Shown here: piece by piece, positions 39,046 to 49,498 of the stretch | Numbering within the stretch: position 1 is the first letter of the stretch | Layout of the letters: every line of letters starts with the position of its first letter | Assembly: GCA_016432725.1 (NCBI GenBank) | Contig: JACJDG010000003.1 | Span: 1,984,001 to 2,048,000 of the forward strand | DNA: 64,000 bases | DNA from: Streptomyces sp. DHE7-1 | GTDB lineage: Bacteria; Actinomycetota; Actinomycetes; Streptomycetales; Streptomycetaceae | Reading direction: 5' to 3' | The notes under the pieces: model-generated | Database searches by the model: none | The model's input: the letters and a program-made list of their open reading frames with translations, nothing else | What the model was told of the DNA's origin: nothing | Program-made: the position numbers and the translations under genes

Positions 39046-40481
39046 CTACTTGGGGCTGTCGTCCTCGCCGATGTGGTGGACGCGGACCATGTTGGTGGTG
39101 CCGGGGATGCCGGGGGGCGAGCCGGCGGTGATGACGACGACGTCGCCCTTCCGGCAGCGGCCGTGGCGCAGGAGCAGTTCGTCCACCTGGTCGACCATGG
39201 CGTCCGTGGAGCCGGCCTCCGGGCCGAGGAAGGTCTCCACGCCCCAGGTGAGGCTGAGCTGGGAGCGGGTGGCCGGCTCGGGGGTGAAGGCCATCAGGGG
39301 ATCGGCGAGCGGTAGCGGGAGAGCCTGCGGGCGGTGTCCCCGGACTGGGTGAACGCCACGAGGAACTTCGCGCCGAGGAAGTCGCCCATCTCTGCGGCGG
39401 CGCGGGCGACGGCTCCGCCCTGGGTGCGGGGTTTGTTGCGTTCGGTGAGCGGCGGCAGGCCCTTGGCGAGGAGGTCCTCCTCGGCGGCTTCGACGATCCT
39501 GGCCATGGTGCGGACGGTCTCGACGGGGTATTTGCCGACGCTGGTCTCGCCGGAGAGCATCACGGCGTCGGTGCCGTCGATGACGGCGTTGGCGACGTCG
39601 GAGGCCTCGGCGCGGGTGGGGCGGGAGTTGTCGATCATCGAGTCCAGCATCTGGGTGGCGACGATGACGGGTTTGGCGTTGCGCCGGGCGAGTTTGACGG
39701 CGCGCTTCTGGACGATGGGGACTTGTTCGAGGGGCATTTCGACGCCGAGGTCGCCGCGGGCGACCATGATGCCGTCGAAGGAGGCGACGATGTCGTCGAT
39801 GTTGTCGACGGCCTGGGGTTTCTCGACCTTGGCGATGACGGGGAGGCGGCGGCCTTCCTCGTCCATGATGCGGTGGACGTCGTGGGCGTCCTTGCCGCTG
39901 CGGACGAAGGAGAGGGCGATGGCGTCGAGGCCGGTGCGCAGGGCCCAGCGCAGGTCGTCCTCGTCCTTCTTGGAGAGGGCGGGTACGGAGACGGCGACGC
40001 CGGGGAGGTTGAGGCCCTTGTGGTCGGAGATGATGCCGCCCTCGGCGACGCGGGTGCGGACCTCGGGGCCGTCGACGGCGGTGACTTCGAGGCAGACCTT
40101 GCCGTCGTCGACGAGGATGCGTTCGCCGGGGGTGACGTCGGTGGCGAGGCCGGCGTAGGTGGTGCCGCAGGTGTGGCGGTCGCCTTCGACGCCTTCTTCG
40201 ACGGTGATGGTGAAGGTGTCGCCGCGTTCAAGGAGTACGGGGCCTTCGCTGAATCGGCCGAGGCGGATCTTCGGGCCTTGAAGGTCGGCGAGGATTCCGA
40301 CGCTGCGGCCGGTTTCGTCGGCGGCTTTTCGTACGTGCTGGTATCGCACCTCGTGCTCGGCGTGGGTGCCGTGGCTGAGGTTGAATCGGGCGACGTCCAT
40401 TCCGGCTTCGACGAGTGCCTTGATCTGGTCGTACGAGTCGGTGGCGGGGCCCAGAGTACAGACGATCTTTGCTCGGCGCAT
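39046..40481 (-). CDS. pyk: Pyruvate kinase (apparent frameshift)
   Basis: About 478 residues after repair. Converts phosphoenolpyruvate + ADP to pyruvate + ATP. MRRAKIVCTLGPATDSYDQI, VARFNLSHGTHAEHE, LADLQGPKIRLGRF, VIAKVEKPQAVDNID (active-site Lys), MVARGDLGVEMPLEQVPIVQ and DAVMLSGETSVGKYPVE are hallmarks. The C-terminal domain FLVAFTQSGDTARRLSRYRS breaks at SPIP/LMAFTPEP; a fifth base in GGGG at 39297-39300 repairs it. ATG 40481. Streptomyces have two pyruvate kinases; which one this is cannot be told from sequence alone, though the position resembles pyk2 of S. coelicolor. Confidence 0.95.
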
Positions 40482-40498
40482 ACTTCGAGCCTAGGCCT

Positions 40499-40510
40499 TA
40501 CCCGCGGGTA
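40499..40510. promoter_or_regulatory. 12-bp palindrome upstream of pyk
   Basis: TACCCGCGGGTA is a perfect palindrome centred about 23 bases before the pyk start codon. A second dyad, CAACAGTTG on the minus strand, sits near 40563-40571 beside TTGTCAATAT. Candidate operator positions only. Confidence 0.35.
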
Positions 40511-40628
40511 GCAAATCCGGGGTTCATGACCACTCAACAACCTTTGGGGAAAGGGATATTGACAACTGTTGAATTGTGCGACGGCCCGCTCCTTTGAGCG
40601 AAATCTTCACGTCGTGCGTTTTCGGTCT

Positions 40629-41323
40629 TCATACCGCTGGGGGCCGCATCGTGAATTGGGCGCTGACCTGGGCGCCGATGCGCAGTCGTGGGGGCTCGAG
40701 GTCGAGGGGCGGCGCGGGTTCGTCCGGATGGGCGAGCGCGGTCCTGTGTCCGCCGCGTTCGAAGGGGGTGCGTCCGGGGCGGGTGTGGTCGGCGCCGGTG
40801 TCGGCGAGTTCGACGAGTGCGGCGAGGGTGGTGCCGAGGGCGTCGGCGTATTCGCGGGCTCGCCGGAGGGCTTCGTGGACGGCCTGCCGGCGGGCCCGGG
40901 CGGGCACGGGTGAGTCGGGGCGCAGGGACCACCAGGGGCCGTCGATCCGGGTGAGTTCCAAGTCGGCCAGTCGGGTGGTGAGTTCGGCCAGAGCGGTGAA
41001 GTCGGCGAGTTCCGCGGTGAGGTGGACGCGGCCGTGGTGGCTGCGTACGCGTTCGCCGCGGCCGTGGGGGGTGAGTTCCGGGGCGAGGGAGACGGCGCCG
41101 GTGGTGAGGTGTTCGACGGCGTCGCCGTAGGACTTGATGAGGTCGAGGGCGGCGGTGTTGCGGCGGGTGAGGTCGTCGAGGGTGGTGCGGCGGTCGCGGC
41201 CGCGGGCGGTGAGGGTGACCCCGATGCGGGCGATCTCGGGTTCGGTGTCGATCTCGGCTTCGCCGCGGACGGTGAGGAGGGGGCGTCGGGGGTGCCGTGA
41301 GGTGAGGCCGGCGGTGGGGTCAT
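40629..41323 (-). CDS. SIMPL-domain (DUF541) protein (apparent frameshift)
   Basis: About 231 residues after repair. From ATG 41323 it reads MTPPPASPHGTPDAP and, after one added base in the GGGGG run at 41279-41283, LLTVRGEAEIDTEPEIARIG, DDLTRRNTAALDLIKSYGDA, ERVRSHHGRVHLTAELADF, ELTRIDGPWWSLRPDSPVPA and ALRRAREYADALGTTLAALV, ending with the Phe/Thr strand typical of SIMPL. No signal peptide, so it is cytosolic here, unlike many periplasmic members. SIMPL proteins are oligomeric with poorly defined roles. Lies upstream of pyk on the same strand. Confidence 0.75.
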
Positions 41324-41473
41324 ACGTCCCACTGTGTCATGCGGTTTCCGCTTCGGTGGCCGGAGTTGGGGCTTGAGGTCACCAGATCGAAACCGAATGG
41401 ACCTGTTGTTTCCGGTCATGCTCGGGTCAGAATCTACGCGCGTTGTTGACTGTTTCCCCGAGGAGACCGAGAG

Positions 41474-43278
41474 ATGCCGTTGAACCGCCGGAAGTTCCTG
41501 AAGAAGTCCGCCGTGACCGGGGCGGGGGTGGCGATCGCCGGTGCGGGGCGGCTCCGGCGGCCGAGGCCGCGGAGGCGAAGGCGCCGGGGAAGCACGCGAA
41601 GCGGTACTCCCTGACCGTCATGGGCACCACGGACCTGCACGGCCATGTCTTCAACTGGGACTACTTCAAGAACGCGGAGTACGCCGACAAGGCGGGCAAC
41701 GCGCAGGGTCTGGCGCGTATCTCGACGCTGGTCGAGGGGATCCGCGAGGAGAAGGGCCGCTGCAACACGCTGCTGCTGGACGCCGGTGACACGATCCAGG
41801 GCACTCCGCTGACGTACTACTACGCGAAGGTCGACCCGATCACCGCCAAGGGTGGTCCGGTGCACCCGATGGCGCAGGCGATGAACGCGATCGGGTACGA
41901 CGCGGCGGCGCTCGGCAACCACGAGTTCAACTACGGCATCGAGACGCTGCGGAAGTTCGAGGACCAGCTCGACTTTCCGCTGCTGGGTGCCAACGCGGTC
42001 GACGCGAAGACGCTGAAGCCGGCCTTCCCGCCCTACTTCATGAAGAAGTTCCACGTGCCGGGCGCTCCGCCGGTGAAGGTGGCCGTGCTGGGTCTGACGA
42101 ACCCGGGTATCGCGATCTGGGACAAGGCGTACGTGCAGGGCAAGCTGGCGTTCCCGGGTCTGGAGGAGCAGGCCGCGAAGTGGGTGCCGAAGCTGAGGGC
42201 GATGGGCGCGGACGTGGTCGTGGTGTCGGCGCACTCGGGTACGTCGGGCAATTCGTCGTACGGTGACCAGTTGCCGTACGTGGAGGACGCGGCGGCGAAC
42301 GTGGCGCGGCAGGTGCCGGGGATCGACGCGATCCTGGTGGGTCACGCGCATCTGGAGATTCCGGAGCTGAAGGTCGTCAACGAGCAGAGCGGCCGGACGG
42401 TGGTGCTGTCGGAGCCGCTGTGTTACGCGGAGCGGCTGAGCGTCTTCGACATCGAGCTGGTGTTCGGCAAGGGCAGGTGGGAGGTCGAGTCGGTCTCCGC
42501 TTCGCTGCGTGACTCGAAGACGGTGGCGGACGACCCGCGGATCACCAAGCTGCTGACGGATGAGCACGAGAAGGTCGTGGCGTACGTCAACCAGGTGGTG
42601 GGCCGGGCGACGGAGACGCTGACGACGGTCGAGGCCCGTTACAAGGACGCCCCGATCATCGACCTGATCACCAAGGTCCAGGAGGACGTGGTGAAGGGGG
42701 CGCTGGCGGGCACCGAGTACGCCTCGCTGCCGGTGATCGCGCAGGCGTCGCCGTTCTCGCGGACGTCCCAGATTCCGGCCGGCGACGTGACGATCCGGGA
42801 CCTGTCGGGTCTGTACGTGTACGACAACACGCTGGTCGCGAAGCTGATGACGGGTGCGCAGGTGCGGGCGTACCTGGAGTACTCGGCGGGGTACTTCGTG
42901 CAGACGGCGGCGGGCACGGTGGTCGACGTGGAGAAGCTGACGAACGCGGGTGGCCGTCCGGACTACAACTACGACTACGTGTCGGGTCTGTCGTACGACA
43001 TCGACGTCGCGCAGCCGGCGGGGTCGCGGATCAGGAACCTGACGTTCGGTGGTGCGGCGCTGGACGACGCGCAGCAGTTCGTGCTGGCGGTGAACAACTA
43101 CCGTGCCAATGGCGGTGGTGCGTTCCCGCACGTGGCCTCGGCGAAGGAGCTGTGGTCGGAGTCGACGGAGATCCGGACCCGGATCGCGGAGTGGGTGACC
43201 GCGAAGGGTGTGCTGGACCCGAAGGACTTCGCGTCCGTGGACTGGCGGCTGACGCGGGACGGCACTCCGGTGTTCTGA
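41474..43278 (+). CDS. Tat-exported 5'-nucleotidase / cyclic phosphodiesterase family (apparent frameshift)
   Basis: About 601 residues after repair. The Tat signal MPLNRRKFLKKSAVTGAGVA starts at ATG 41474 (ribosome-binding site GAGGAGA); a fifth G at 41545-41548 joins it to the mature part. The metallophosphatase domain shows MGTTDLHGHVFNWDYF, LLDAGDTIQGTP, ALGNHEFNYG, VVSAHSGTSG and LVGHAHLEIPE, which supply the two-metal ligands. The C-terminal 5_nucleotid_C domain (PAGDVTIRDLSGLYVYDN, TGAQVRAYLEYSAGYF) binds the nucleoside. Releases phosphate and nucleosides outside the cell. Confidence 0.93.
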
Positions 43279-43296
43279 TCCGCGGGTGGGGTATGC

Positions 43297-43334
43297 CGGC
43301 GGCGCCGGTGCGGGTTTCCGCACCGGCGCCGCCG
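43297..43334. terminator. Bidirectional terminator
   Basis: CGGCGGCGCCGGTGCGG pairs perfectly over 17 bp with CCGCACCGGCGCCGCCG around GTTT, between the convergent nucleotidase and monooxygenase genes. Confidence 0.88.
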
Positions 43335-43350
43335 TCGTGTGTGCCGGGTC

Positions 43351-44754
43351 TCAGTCGAGGAGGGGGACGAGTTGTCCGGCCTGTCTGGCGTGGGGCATCC
43401 GGGGGTGGGTTCCTGGAGTCCGAAGGTGGTGAAGGCGGTGCGGGTGGGCAGGGGGTACTGCTCCTTGCCGGTGAGCGAGTTGAGGATGGTGGCGCTGCGC
43501 CAGGCGGTGAGGCCGAGGTCGGGGCGCCGACGCCGTGGGTGTGCAGTTCGGCGTTCTGGACGTAGACGGAGCCGGTGACGGCGGGGTCGAGGAGGAGGCG
43601 GTAGTCCTCGCCGATGCGCGGGCGTTCGCTGCTGTCGCGGCGCATGTAGGGGTCGAGTCCGGCGAGGACGCGGTCGAGGGGGCGTTCGCGGTAGCCGGTG
43701 GCGAGGACGACGGCGTCGGTGGTGAGGCGGGAGCGGGCGCCCTGCTGGAGGTGTTCGAGGTGGAGTTCGACCTGTCCGGTGGCGATGCGGCCGGCGGTGC
43801 GGACGCGGACGCCGGGGGTGAGGACGGTGTCGGGCCAGCCGCCGTGCAGGGTGCGCCGGTACAGCTCGTCGTGGATGGCGGCGAGGGTGTCCGCGTCGAT
43901 GCCTTTGTGCAGTTGCCACTGGGCGGTGGTGAGCCGGTCGCGGACGGGTTCGGCGAGGGCGTGGAAGTAGCGGGTGTAGTCGGGGGTGAAGTGTTCGAGG
44001 CCGAGTTTGGAGTACTCCATCGGTGCGAACGCTTCGGTGCGGCCGATCCAGTGCAGTTTCTCGTGGCCGGTGGGGCGGTGGCGCAGCAGGTCGAGGAAGA
44101 CCTCGGCGCCGGACTGTCCGGAGCCGACGACGGTGATGTGGCCCTTGGTGAGGAGGGTGGCGCGGTGGTCGAGGTAGTCGGCGGCGTGGACGACGGGGAC
44201 GCCGGGTGCTTCGACGAGTGGCCGCAGGGTCTCGGGGACGTGGGGGGTGGTACCGATGCCGAGGACGATGTTGCGGGTGTGGGTGCGGCCGGGTACGGGG
44301 TGGTCGCCGTGGGGGTCGAGGCGGGTGTGGTCGACTTCGAAGACGTCGTGTTCGGGGTTCCAGCGGACGGCGTCGACCTGGTGGTGGAAGCGGAGTCCGG
44401 GCAGGTGCTGGGAGACCCATCGGCAGTAGGCGTCGTATTCGGCGCGCTGGATGTGGAAGCGTTCGGCGAAGTAGAAGGGGAAGAGCCGTTCGTGGGTCCT
44501 GAGGTAGTTGGGGAAGCTCCAGGGGCTGGTGGGGTCGGCGAGGGTGACCAGGTCGGCGAGGAAGGGGACCTGGATGGTGGCGCCTTCGATGAGGAGGCCG
44601 GGGTGCCAGTCGAAGCGGGGGCGTCGTTCGTAGAAGACGGCGTCGAGTTCGGCGAGGGGGTGGGCGAGGGCGGCGAGGGAGAGGTTGCAGGGGCCGATGC
44701 CGATGCCGACGAGGTCGCGGGGGCGCCGGGCTCGTGGTGTGGGGGGTGTGTCAT
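43351..44754 (-). CDS. Lysine/ornithine N-hydroxylase-like flavoprotein (three apparent frameshifts)
   Basis: About 468 residues after repair. FAD motif DLVGIGIGPCNLSLAALAHP, the substrate region PFLADLVTLADPTSPWSFPN, NADPH motif ITVVGSGQSGAEVFLDLL, VVLATGYRERPLD and C-terminal LTAWRSATILNSLTGKEQYP match the DesB/IucD/PvdA N-hydroxylating monooxygenases that hydroxylate a side-chain or diamine nitrogen for hydroxamate siderophores. Breaks at 44719-44723, 43521-43524 and 43401-43405 each need one base. ATG 44754 overlaps the decarboxylase stop (ATGA). No siderophore synthetase follows. Confidence 0.85.
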   Translation of the reverse strand: MTHPPHHEPGAPATSSASASAPATSPSPPSPTPSPNSTPSSTNDAPASTGTPASSSKAPPSRSPSSPTWSPSPTPPAPGASPTTSGPTNGSSPSTSPNASTSSAPNTTPTADGSPSTCPDSASTTRSTPSAGTPNTTSSKSTTPASTPTATTPYPAAPTPATSSSASVPPPTSPRPCGHSSKHPASPSSTPPTTSTTAPPSSPRATSPSSAPDSPAPRSSSTCCATAPPATRNCTGSAAPKRSHRWSTPNSASNTSPPTTPATSTPSPNPSATGSPPPSGNCTKASTRTPSPPSTTSCTGAPCTAAGPTPSSPPASASAPPAASPPDRSNSTSNTSSRAPAPASPPTPSSSPPATANAPSTASSPDSTPTCAATAANARASARTTASSSTPPSPAPSTSRTPNCTPTASAPRPRPHRLAQRHHPQLAHRQGAVPPAHPHRLHHLRTPGTHPRMPHARQAGQLVPLLD

Positions 44755-46112
44755 GCGGGGCTGGTTCCTTCGGCGAGTTCGAGGAGTGCGGCCAGTTCGT
44801 GGGGCCGGGTGTGGGGGTTGAGGAAGGTGGCCTTGAGCCAGAGCCGTCCGTCGGGGCGGGCCCGGCCGAGGACGGCCCGGCCCTCGTGCAGCAGGCGGCG
44901 GCGTACGGCGGCGACGGTGGTGTCGGGGGCGCCGGCGGGCCGGAACAGGACGGTGCTGATGACGGGCCGGTCGTAGAGGTCGTGGCCGGGGTGCCGGTGG
45001 ACCAGGTCGGCGAACTCGTGGGCGTGGGCGCAGACCTGGTCGACCAGGGTGCCGAGTCCGGTGCGGCCGAGGGTCCTCAGGGTGACGGCGATCTTGAGGA
45101 TGTCGGGGCGGCGGGTGGTGCGCAGGGAGCGGCCGAGGAGGTCGGGGAGGCCTGCTTCGGTGTCGTCGTCGGCGTTGAGGTAGTCGGCGTGGTGGTGGAG
45201 TGCGGTGAGTTCGTGGGGTGCGGTCACGGCGAGGAGTCCGGCGGCGGCCGGTTGCCAGCCGAGTTTGTGCAGGTCGAGGGTGACGGTGTGGGCGGCGTCG
45301 AGTCCGGCGAGTTTGTGGCGGTGCAGGTCGCTGAAGGCGAGGCCGGCGCCGTAGGCGGCGTCGATGTGCAGGCGGGCGCCGTGGGTGGCGCACAGGCGGG
45401 CGATCTCGGGCAGGGGGTCGATGAGTCCGGCGTCGGTGGTGCCGGCGGTGGCGGCGACGAGCAGGGGGCCGGGCTCGGTGGTGAGGGTGTGATGCAGGGC
45501 GGCGGGGTCGAGGGTGCCGTGCGGGGTGGGGAGGACGACCGGGTCGGGCAGGCCGAGCAGCCAGGCGGCGCGGGGCAGGGAGTGGTGGGCGTTGGCGCCG
45601 CAGACCAGCCGGACGTCGCGGCCGCGGGTCTCGCGGGCGAGGAGCAGGGCGAGTTGGTTGGATTCGGTGCCGCCGGTGGTGACGAGGGCGTCGCGGAGGC
45701 CGATGAGCCGGGCGAGCGCGTGGGTGACCTCGGTTTCCAGGGCGGAGGCGGCGGGGGCCTGGTCCCAGGAGTCCAGTGAGGGGTTGAGGGCGCTGGCGGC
45801 GAGGTCGGCGGCGGTGGCGACGGCGAGCGGCGGGCAGTGCAGGTGGGCGGCGCAGAGCGGGTCGGCGGGGTCTGCGGCGCCTTCGGCGAGGGCGTGTACG
45901 AGGGTGCGCAGGGCGTCGGGGTCGGGGGCGTCGGGGAGGACGCCGCCCTGGAGGGCTCGGGTGATGCGTGCGGTGACGGTCTCGGGGCCGCCGGCCGGGA
46001 GTGGTCCGCCGCGGGCCCGGCGGCCGGTGGCGAGGGCGTCGAGGACGGTGTCGAGGAGGGGGCGCAGGGCTGTGGGTCCGTGGGGTCCTGAGGCGAGGGG
46101 CGGCATGCTCAT
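44751..46112 (-). CDS. PLP-dependent decarboxylase (DesA/diaminobutyrate-type)
   Basis: A 453-residue group II amino-acid decarboxylase. VTTGGTESNQLALLLARE binds the cofactor phosphate, VAATAGTTDAGLIDPL and HIDAAYGAGLAFSDL hold the ring-binding Asp, and TLDLHKLGWQPAAAGLLA contains the Schiff-base Lys. Relatives convert L-lysine to cadaverine (DesA) or decarboxylate 2,4-diaminobutyrate or ornithine. ATG 46112 (MSMPPLASGPHG) follows GGAGG. Directly coupled to the N-hydroxylase, which suggests the pair makes an N-hydroxylated diamine. No iron box is visible upstream. Confidence 0.88.
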   Translation of the reverse strand: MSMPPLASGPHGPTALRPLLDTVLDALATGRRARGGPLPAGGPETVTARITRALQGGVLPDAPDPDALRTLVHALAEGAADPADPLCAAHLHCPPLAVATAADLAASALNPSLDSWDQAPAASALETEVTHALARLIGLRDALVTTGGTESNQLALLLARETRGRDVRLVCGANAHHSLPRAAWLLGLPDPVVLPTPHGTLDPAALHHTLTTEPGPLLVAATAGTTDAGLIDPLPEIARLCATHGARLHIDAAYGAGLAFSDLHRHKLAGLDAAHTVTLDLHKLGWQPAAAGLLAVTAPHELTALHHHADYLNADDDTEAGLPDLLGRSLRTTRRPDILKIAVTLRTLGRTGLGTLVDQVCAHAHEFADLVHRHPGHDLYDRPVISTVLFRPAGAPDTTVAAVRRRLLHEGRAVLGRARPDGRLWLKATFLNPHTRPHELAALLELAEGTSPA

Positions 46113-46269
46113 GGGCTGTCCTCCGGTGCACGGGACGGGCGGGCGGCCGTGGCGGGGGTCCACCCGTCCGGATGGTTCAACGATCGGGACCGGGATGTGG
46201 GTACTGCCGTACGGGGAAAACGCGTTGGAGCGGTGGAGCGGTGCCCGCGCCGCGGCTACCGTCGTTCGG

Positions 46270-46818
46270 ATGGTTGACGCGTGGATGATCGAGGTGCCCG
46301 GTGAGCGGGTGGTGGTGCGTGAGCCCGGTCCGCGGGACGAGGCGCCGCTGCTGACGCTGTTCGAGGAGTGCGAGGACTGGTTCGTGGCGGCGACGGGGCT
46401 GCCGTCGGGGCCGGGTGATGTGCAGAGCCTGTTCTACGCGCTGCCGGAGGGCGCGAGTCCGGAGGACAAGGTGCTGCTGGTGCTGGAGCGGGACGGGGTG
46501 GTCGCGGGTCTGGTGGACGCGGTGCGGGACCATCCGGAGCCGGGGGCGGTGGCGGTGGGGCTGTTCCTGCTGGCGCCCTGGGCGCGGGGCCGGGGGCTGG
46601 GCCGCGCGCTGGCGGAGTCGCTGCTGGCCCGGGCGGGTGGGGTGTCCCTGGTGACGGCGTCGGTGCCGGCCGGCTGGCGCTCGGGTGAGGGCTTCCTGAA
46701 GCGGCTCGGTTTCTCCCTGGGCGGGGAGGTTCCGGCGTGCGGCTCGGTGGGCAACCGGCGGGCGGGTCCGCGTGAAGGGGGCGTGCGACGGGCGGAGTTG
46801 CGGGTGGGCAGGGGTTAG
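46270..46818 (+). CDS. GNAT-family N-acetyltransferase
   Basis: A 182-residue acetyltransferase with acetyl-CoA loop LLAPWARGRGLGRALAESLL, preceding strand GAVAVGLFLL and C-terminal GWRSGEGFLKRLGFSLGGEV. It diverges from the decarboxylase across 157 bases. It could acylate the hydroxylated diamine made next door, but it does not resemble the usual siderophore acyltransferases (DesC/IucB type), so I make no such call. Confidence 0.85.
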   Translation: MVDAWMIEVPGERVVVREPGPRDEAPLLTLFEECEDWFVAATGLPSGPGDVQSLFYALPEGASPEDKVLLVLERDGVVAGLVDAVRDHPEPGAVAVGLFLLAPWARGRGLGRALAESLLARAGGVSLVTASVPAGWRSGEGFLKRLGFSLGGEVPACGSVGNRRAGPREGGVRRAELRVGRG

Positions 46819-46830
46819 GTGCTCCCCCGT

Positions 46831-46886
46831 CCCGGGCGGTGCGGGGCCCCGCTCGCTCGGTGAGCGGGGGCCCGGCGCCGCCCGGG
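46831..46886. terminator. Bidirectional terminator, compound hairpin
   Basis: Outer arms CCCGGGCGG (46831-46839) and CCGCCCGGG (46878-46886) enclose an inner stem GGGCCCCGCTC / GAGCGGGGgCCC with a bulged G. Lies between the convergent acetyltransferase and pepN genes. Confidence 0.75.
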
Positions 46887-46896
46887 GTGCCGGGTG

Positions 46897-49384
46897 CTAC
46901 TCGCCCCGGGCGCGCAGGGCGCGGGCCAGGTCGTCGAGTTCGTCGACGAGTTTGCGGCGCAGGGCGGCGACGGGTTCCGCCTCGCGCAGGCAGGTTTCGC
47001 CGAGGGCGAGGTGGTCGGCGTCGACCGCGTGGTACGGGAAGGCCCAGCGTCCGGCGGCGGCGGCGATGGCGGGGCCGCGGCGGGCGGCGAGGGCGACGGC
47101 GTCCTGGTAGAAGCGCGGTACGTAGGCGCGGACGAGGTCGGCTTGTTCGGGCTGCCAGAAGCCGCGCGCGGTGGCGGTGAAGAGGTAGTTGGAGAGGTCG
47201 TCGGTGGCGAACATCGCGTCCCAGGCGGCGCGTTTGGCCTCGGGGTCGGGGAGTGCGGCGCGGCAGGTCGCGGCGCCCTCCTGGCCGCTGGCGGAGGGGT
47301 CGCGTGCCAGTTCGGCGGCGACGGCGGCCTCGTCGGTGGCGCCGAGGACGGCGAGCCGGCCGAGGATGCGCCAGCGCAGTTCGGGGTCGAGTTCGGGTCC
47401 GCCGGGGACGGTGCCGTCGGCGAGCCAGGCGGCGATGGTGTCGGGGTGGGCGGCGACGTCGATGAAGTGGCGTACGGCGATCAGGCGCAGGCCGGGGTTG
47501 TCGCCGTCCTCGGTGCGGCGCAGCAGGTCGCGGCAGAGGGAGCTGAGGGTGGCGAGGGCGGCGGGGCGCTGCTCGGGGCGCAGGTAGCGGTCGGTGATCT
47601 GCTGGGCGGCGAAGGCGAGGACGCCCTGGGCGAGGGCGAGGTCGGTTTCGAGCGGCAGGTGGGTGCGGGCCGTCTCGAGGTAGGCGGTGGGCGGGAGTTC
47701 TCCGTCGCGGACGGCGTCGCGCAGGGCGTTCCACACCACGGCGCGGGTGAGGGGGTCGGGCAGTCCGGACAGGCCGGTGCGGGCCGCTTCGAAGGACTCG
47801 GTGTCGAAGCGGATCTTGGCGTAGGTCAGGTCGCCGTCGTTGACGAGGATCAGCGCGGGGCGTTTGCCGATGGGCTGCGGTGCGGTCTGCGGGACGTCGA
47901 GGCCGAGGTGTTCGCGCGGGGTGAGGCGTCCCTCGTCGGTGAGGTCGTGGTCGTAGAGGCCGACGGTGATGCGGTGCGGGCGGCTGCCGGCGCGGTCGAC
48001 GGTGAGGGCGCAGGTGCCGTCGGCTGCGGCGACGCGCGGGCTGAGGGTGTCGACTCCGGTGGTGCGCAGCCAGGCGTCGGCCCAGGCGTGCACGTCGCGG
48101 TCGGTGGCCGCGGCGAGGGAGTCGATGAAGTCGGCGAGGGTGGCGTTGGCGAACCGGTGCCGTTCGAAGTGGATGTTGATGCCGGCGAGGAAGTTCTTCT
48201 CGCCGAGCCAGGCGACGAGCTGGCGCAGTGCGGAGGCGCCCTTGGCGTAGGAGATGCCGTCGAAGTTGAGCAGGGCGGCGGCGGTGTCGTCGACGGCTTC
48301 GGGGCGACCGGGTGGGTGGAGGGGCGCTGGTCGGCGTCGTAGCCCCAGGCCTTGCGGGTGACGCCGAACTCGACCCACGGCTGGGTGAAGCGGGTGGCTT
48401 CGAGGGTGGTCTGGTAGCCCATGTACTCGGCGAAGGACTCGTTGAGCCAGATGTCGTCCCACCACTTGAGGGTGACGAGGTCGCCGAACCACATGTGGGC
48501 CATCTCGTGGGCGATGACCATCGCGCGGGTCTGCCGTTCGGTGTCGGTGACGGCGGAGCGGAAGACGTACTCGTCGCGGAAGGTGACGAGGCCGGGGTTC
48601 TCCATGGCGGCGGCGTTGAACTCGGGGACGAACGCCTGGTCGTAGGAGTCGAAGGGGTAGGGCTCCTCGAACTTCTCGTGGTAGCGGTCGAAGCAGGCGC
48701 GGGTGACGTCGAAGATCTCCTCGGCCTCCGCCTCGAGGTGGGGGGCGAGGGAGCGGCGGCAGTGGATGCCGAAGGGCAGTCCGCGGTGTTCGGTGCGCAG
48801 CGAGTGCCAGGGGCCGGCGGCGACGGCGACGAGGTAGGTGGAGATCGGCGGGGTGGGGCGGCGCGCCAGCGGCCCTGGCCGAGGTGTTCGGTGACGCCGT
48901 TGGCGAGGACGCTCCAGCCGTCGGGGACGGTGACGGTGAGTTCGAAGACGGACTTGAGGTCGGGCTGGTCGAAGGCGGCGAAGACGCGCTGGACGTCGTC
49001 GAGGAACATCTGGGTGTAGACGTAGGTCTCGCCGTCGGTGGGGTCGGTGAAGCGGTGCATGCCCTCGCCGGTGCGGGAGTAGCGCATGGCGGCGTCGACG
49101 CGCAGTTCGTGCTCGCCGGCGGTGAGGCCGCGCAGCGGCAGCCGGTTGCCGTCGAGGGTCGCCGGGTCGAGGGGCTGTCCGTCGAGGGTGACGGTGCGCA
49201 GGCGGGCGGGCTTCAGCTCGACGAACGTGTCCCCGGCGGACCGCGCGGTGAACGTGATCACGGTGCGGGAGTCGAAGGTCTCGTCCCCGTCGGTGAGATC
49301 GAGTTCGACCGTGTAGCGGTGGACGTCGAGGAGCTGTGCTCGGAGCTGCGCTTCGTCGCGCGTGATGACGGACATGGACGCCAT
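46897..49384 (-). CDS. pepN: Aminopeptidase N, M1 family (two apparent frameshifts)
   Basis: About 829 residues after repair. The N-terminal beta domain (ITRDEAQLRAQLLDVHRYTV, TYVYTQMFLDDVQRVFAAFD) leads to the exopeptidase motif AAMENPGLVTF (GAMEN equivalent) and the zinc site AHEMAHMWFGDLVTLKWWDD with downstream NESFAEYMG. The C-terminal ERAP1-like helical domain ends LVDELDDLARALRARGE. One base each in GGGG at 48855-48858 and 48301-48304 restores the frame. Removes N-terminal residues from peptides in the cytosol. ATG 49384 has a weak AGG; ATG 49375 is the alternative. Chorismate mutase lies upstream on the same strand. Confidence 0.93.
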
Positions 49385-49498
49385 GCTGCCTGATGGCCTG
49401 CACAGCGGACAGGGGCGGATCGGTACACGGCATATGTCCGGTGTCGCGCCCCGTGCCGCCGTGTCCGCGCTCCCTGCGCCGGTGGGCCGGTGCCGGTG

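Noticed and set aside
43351..46818. Complete desferrioxamine-type siderophore cluster
   Set aside because: Only decarboxylase and N-hydroxylase homologs are present. The divergent acetyltransferase is a generic GNAT and there is no IucA/IucC synthetase.
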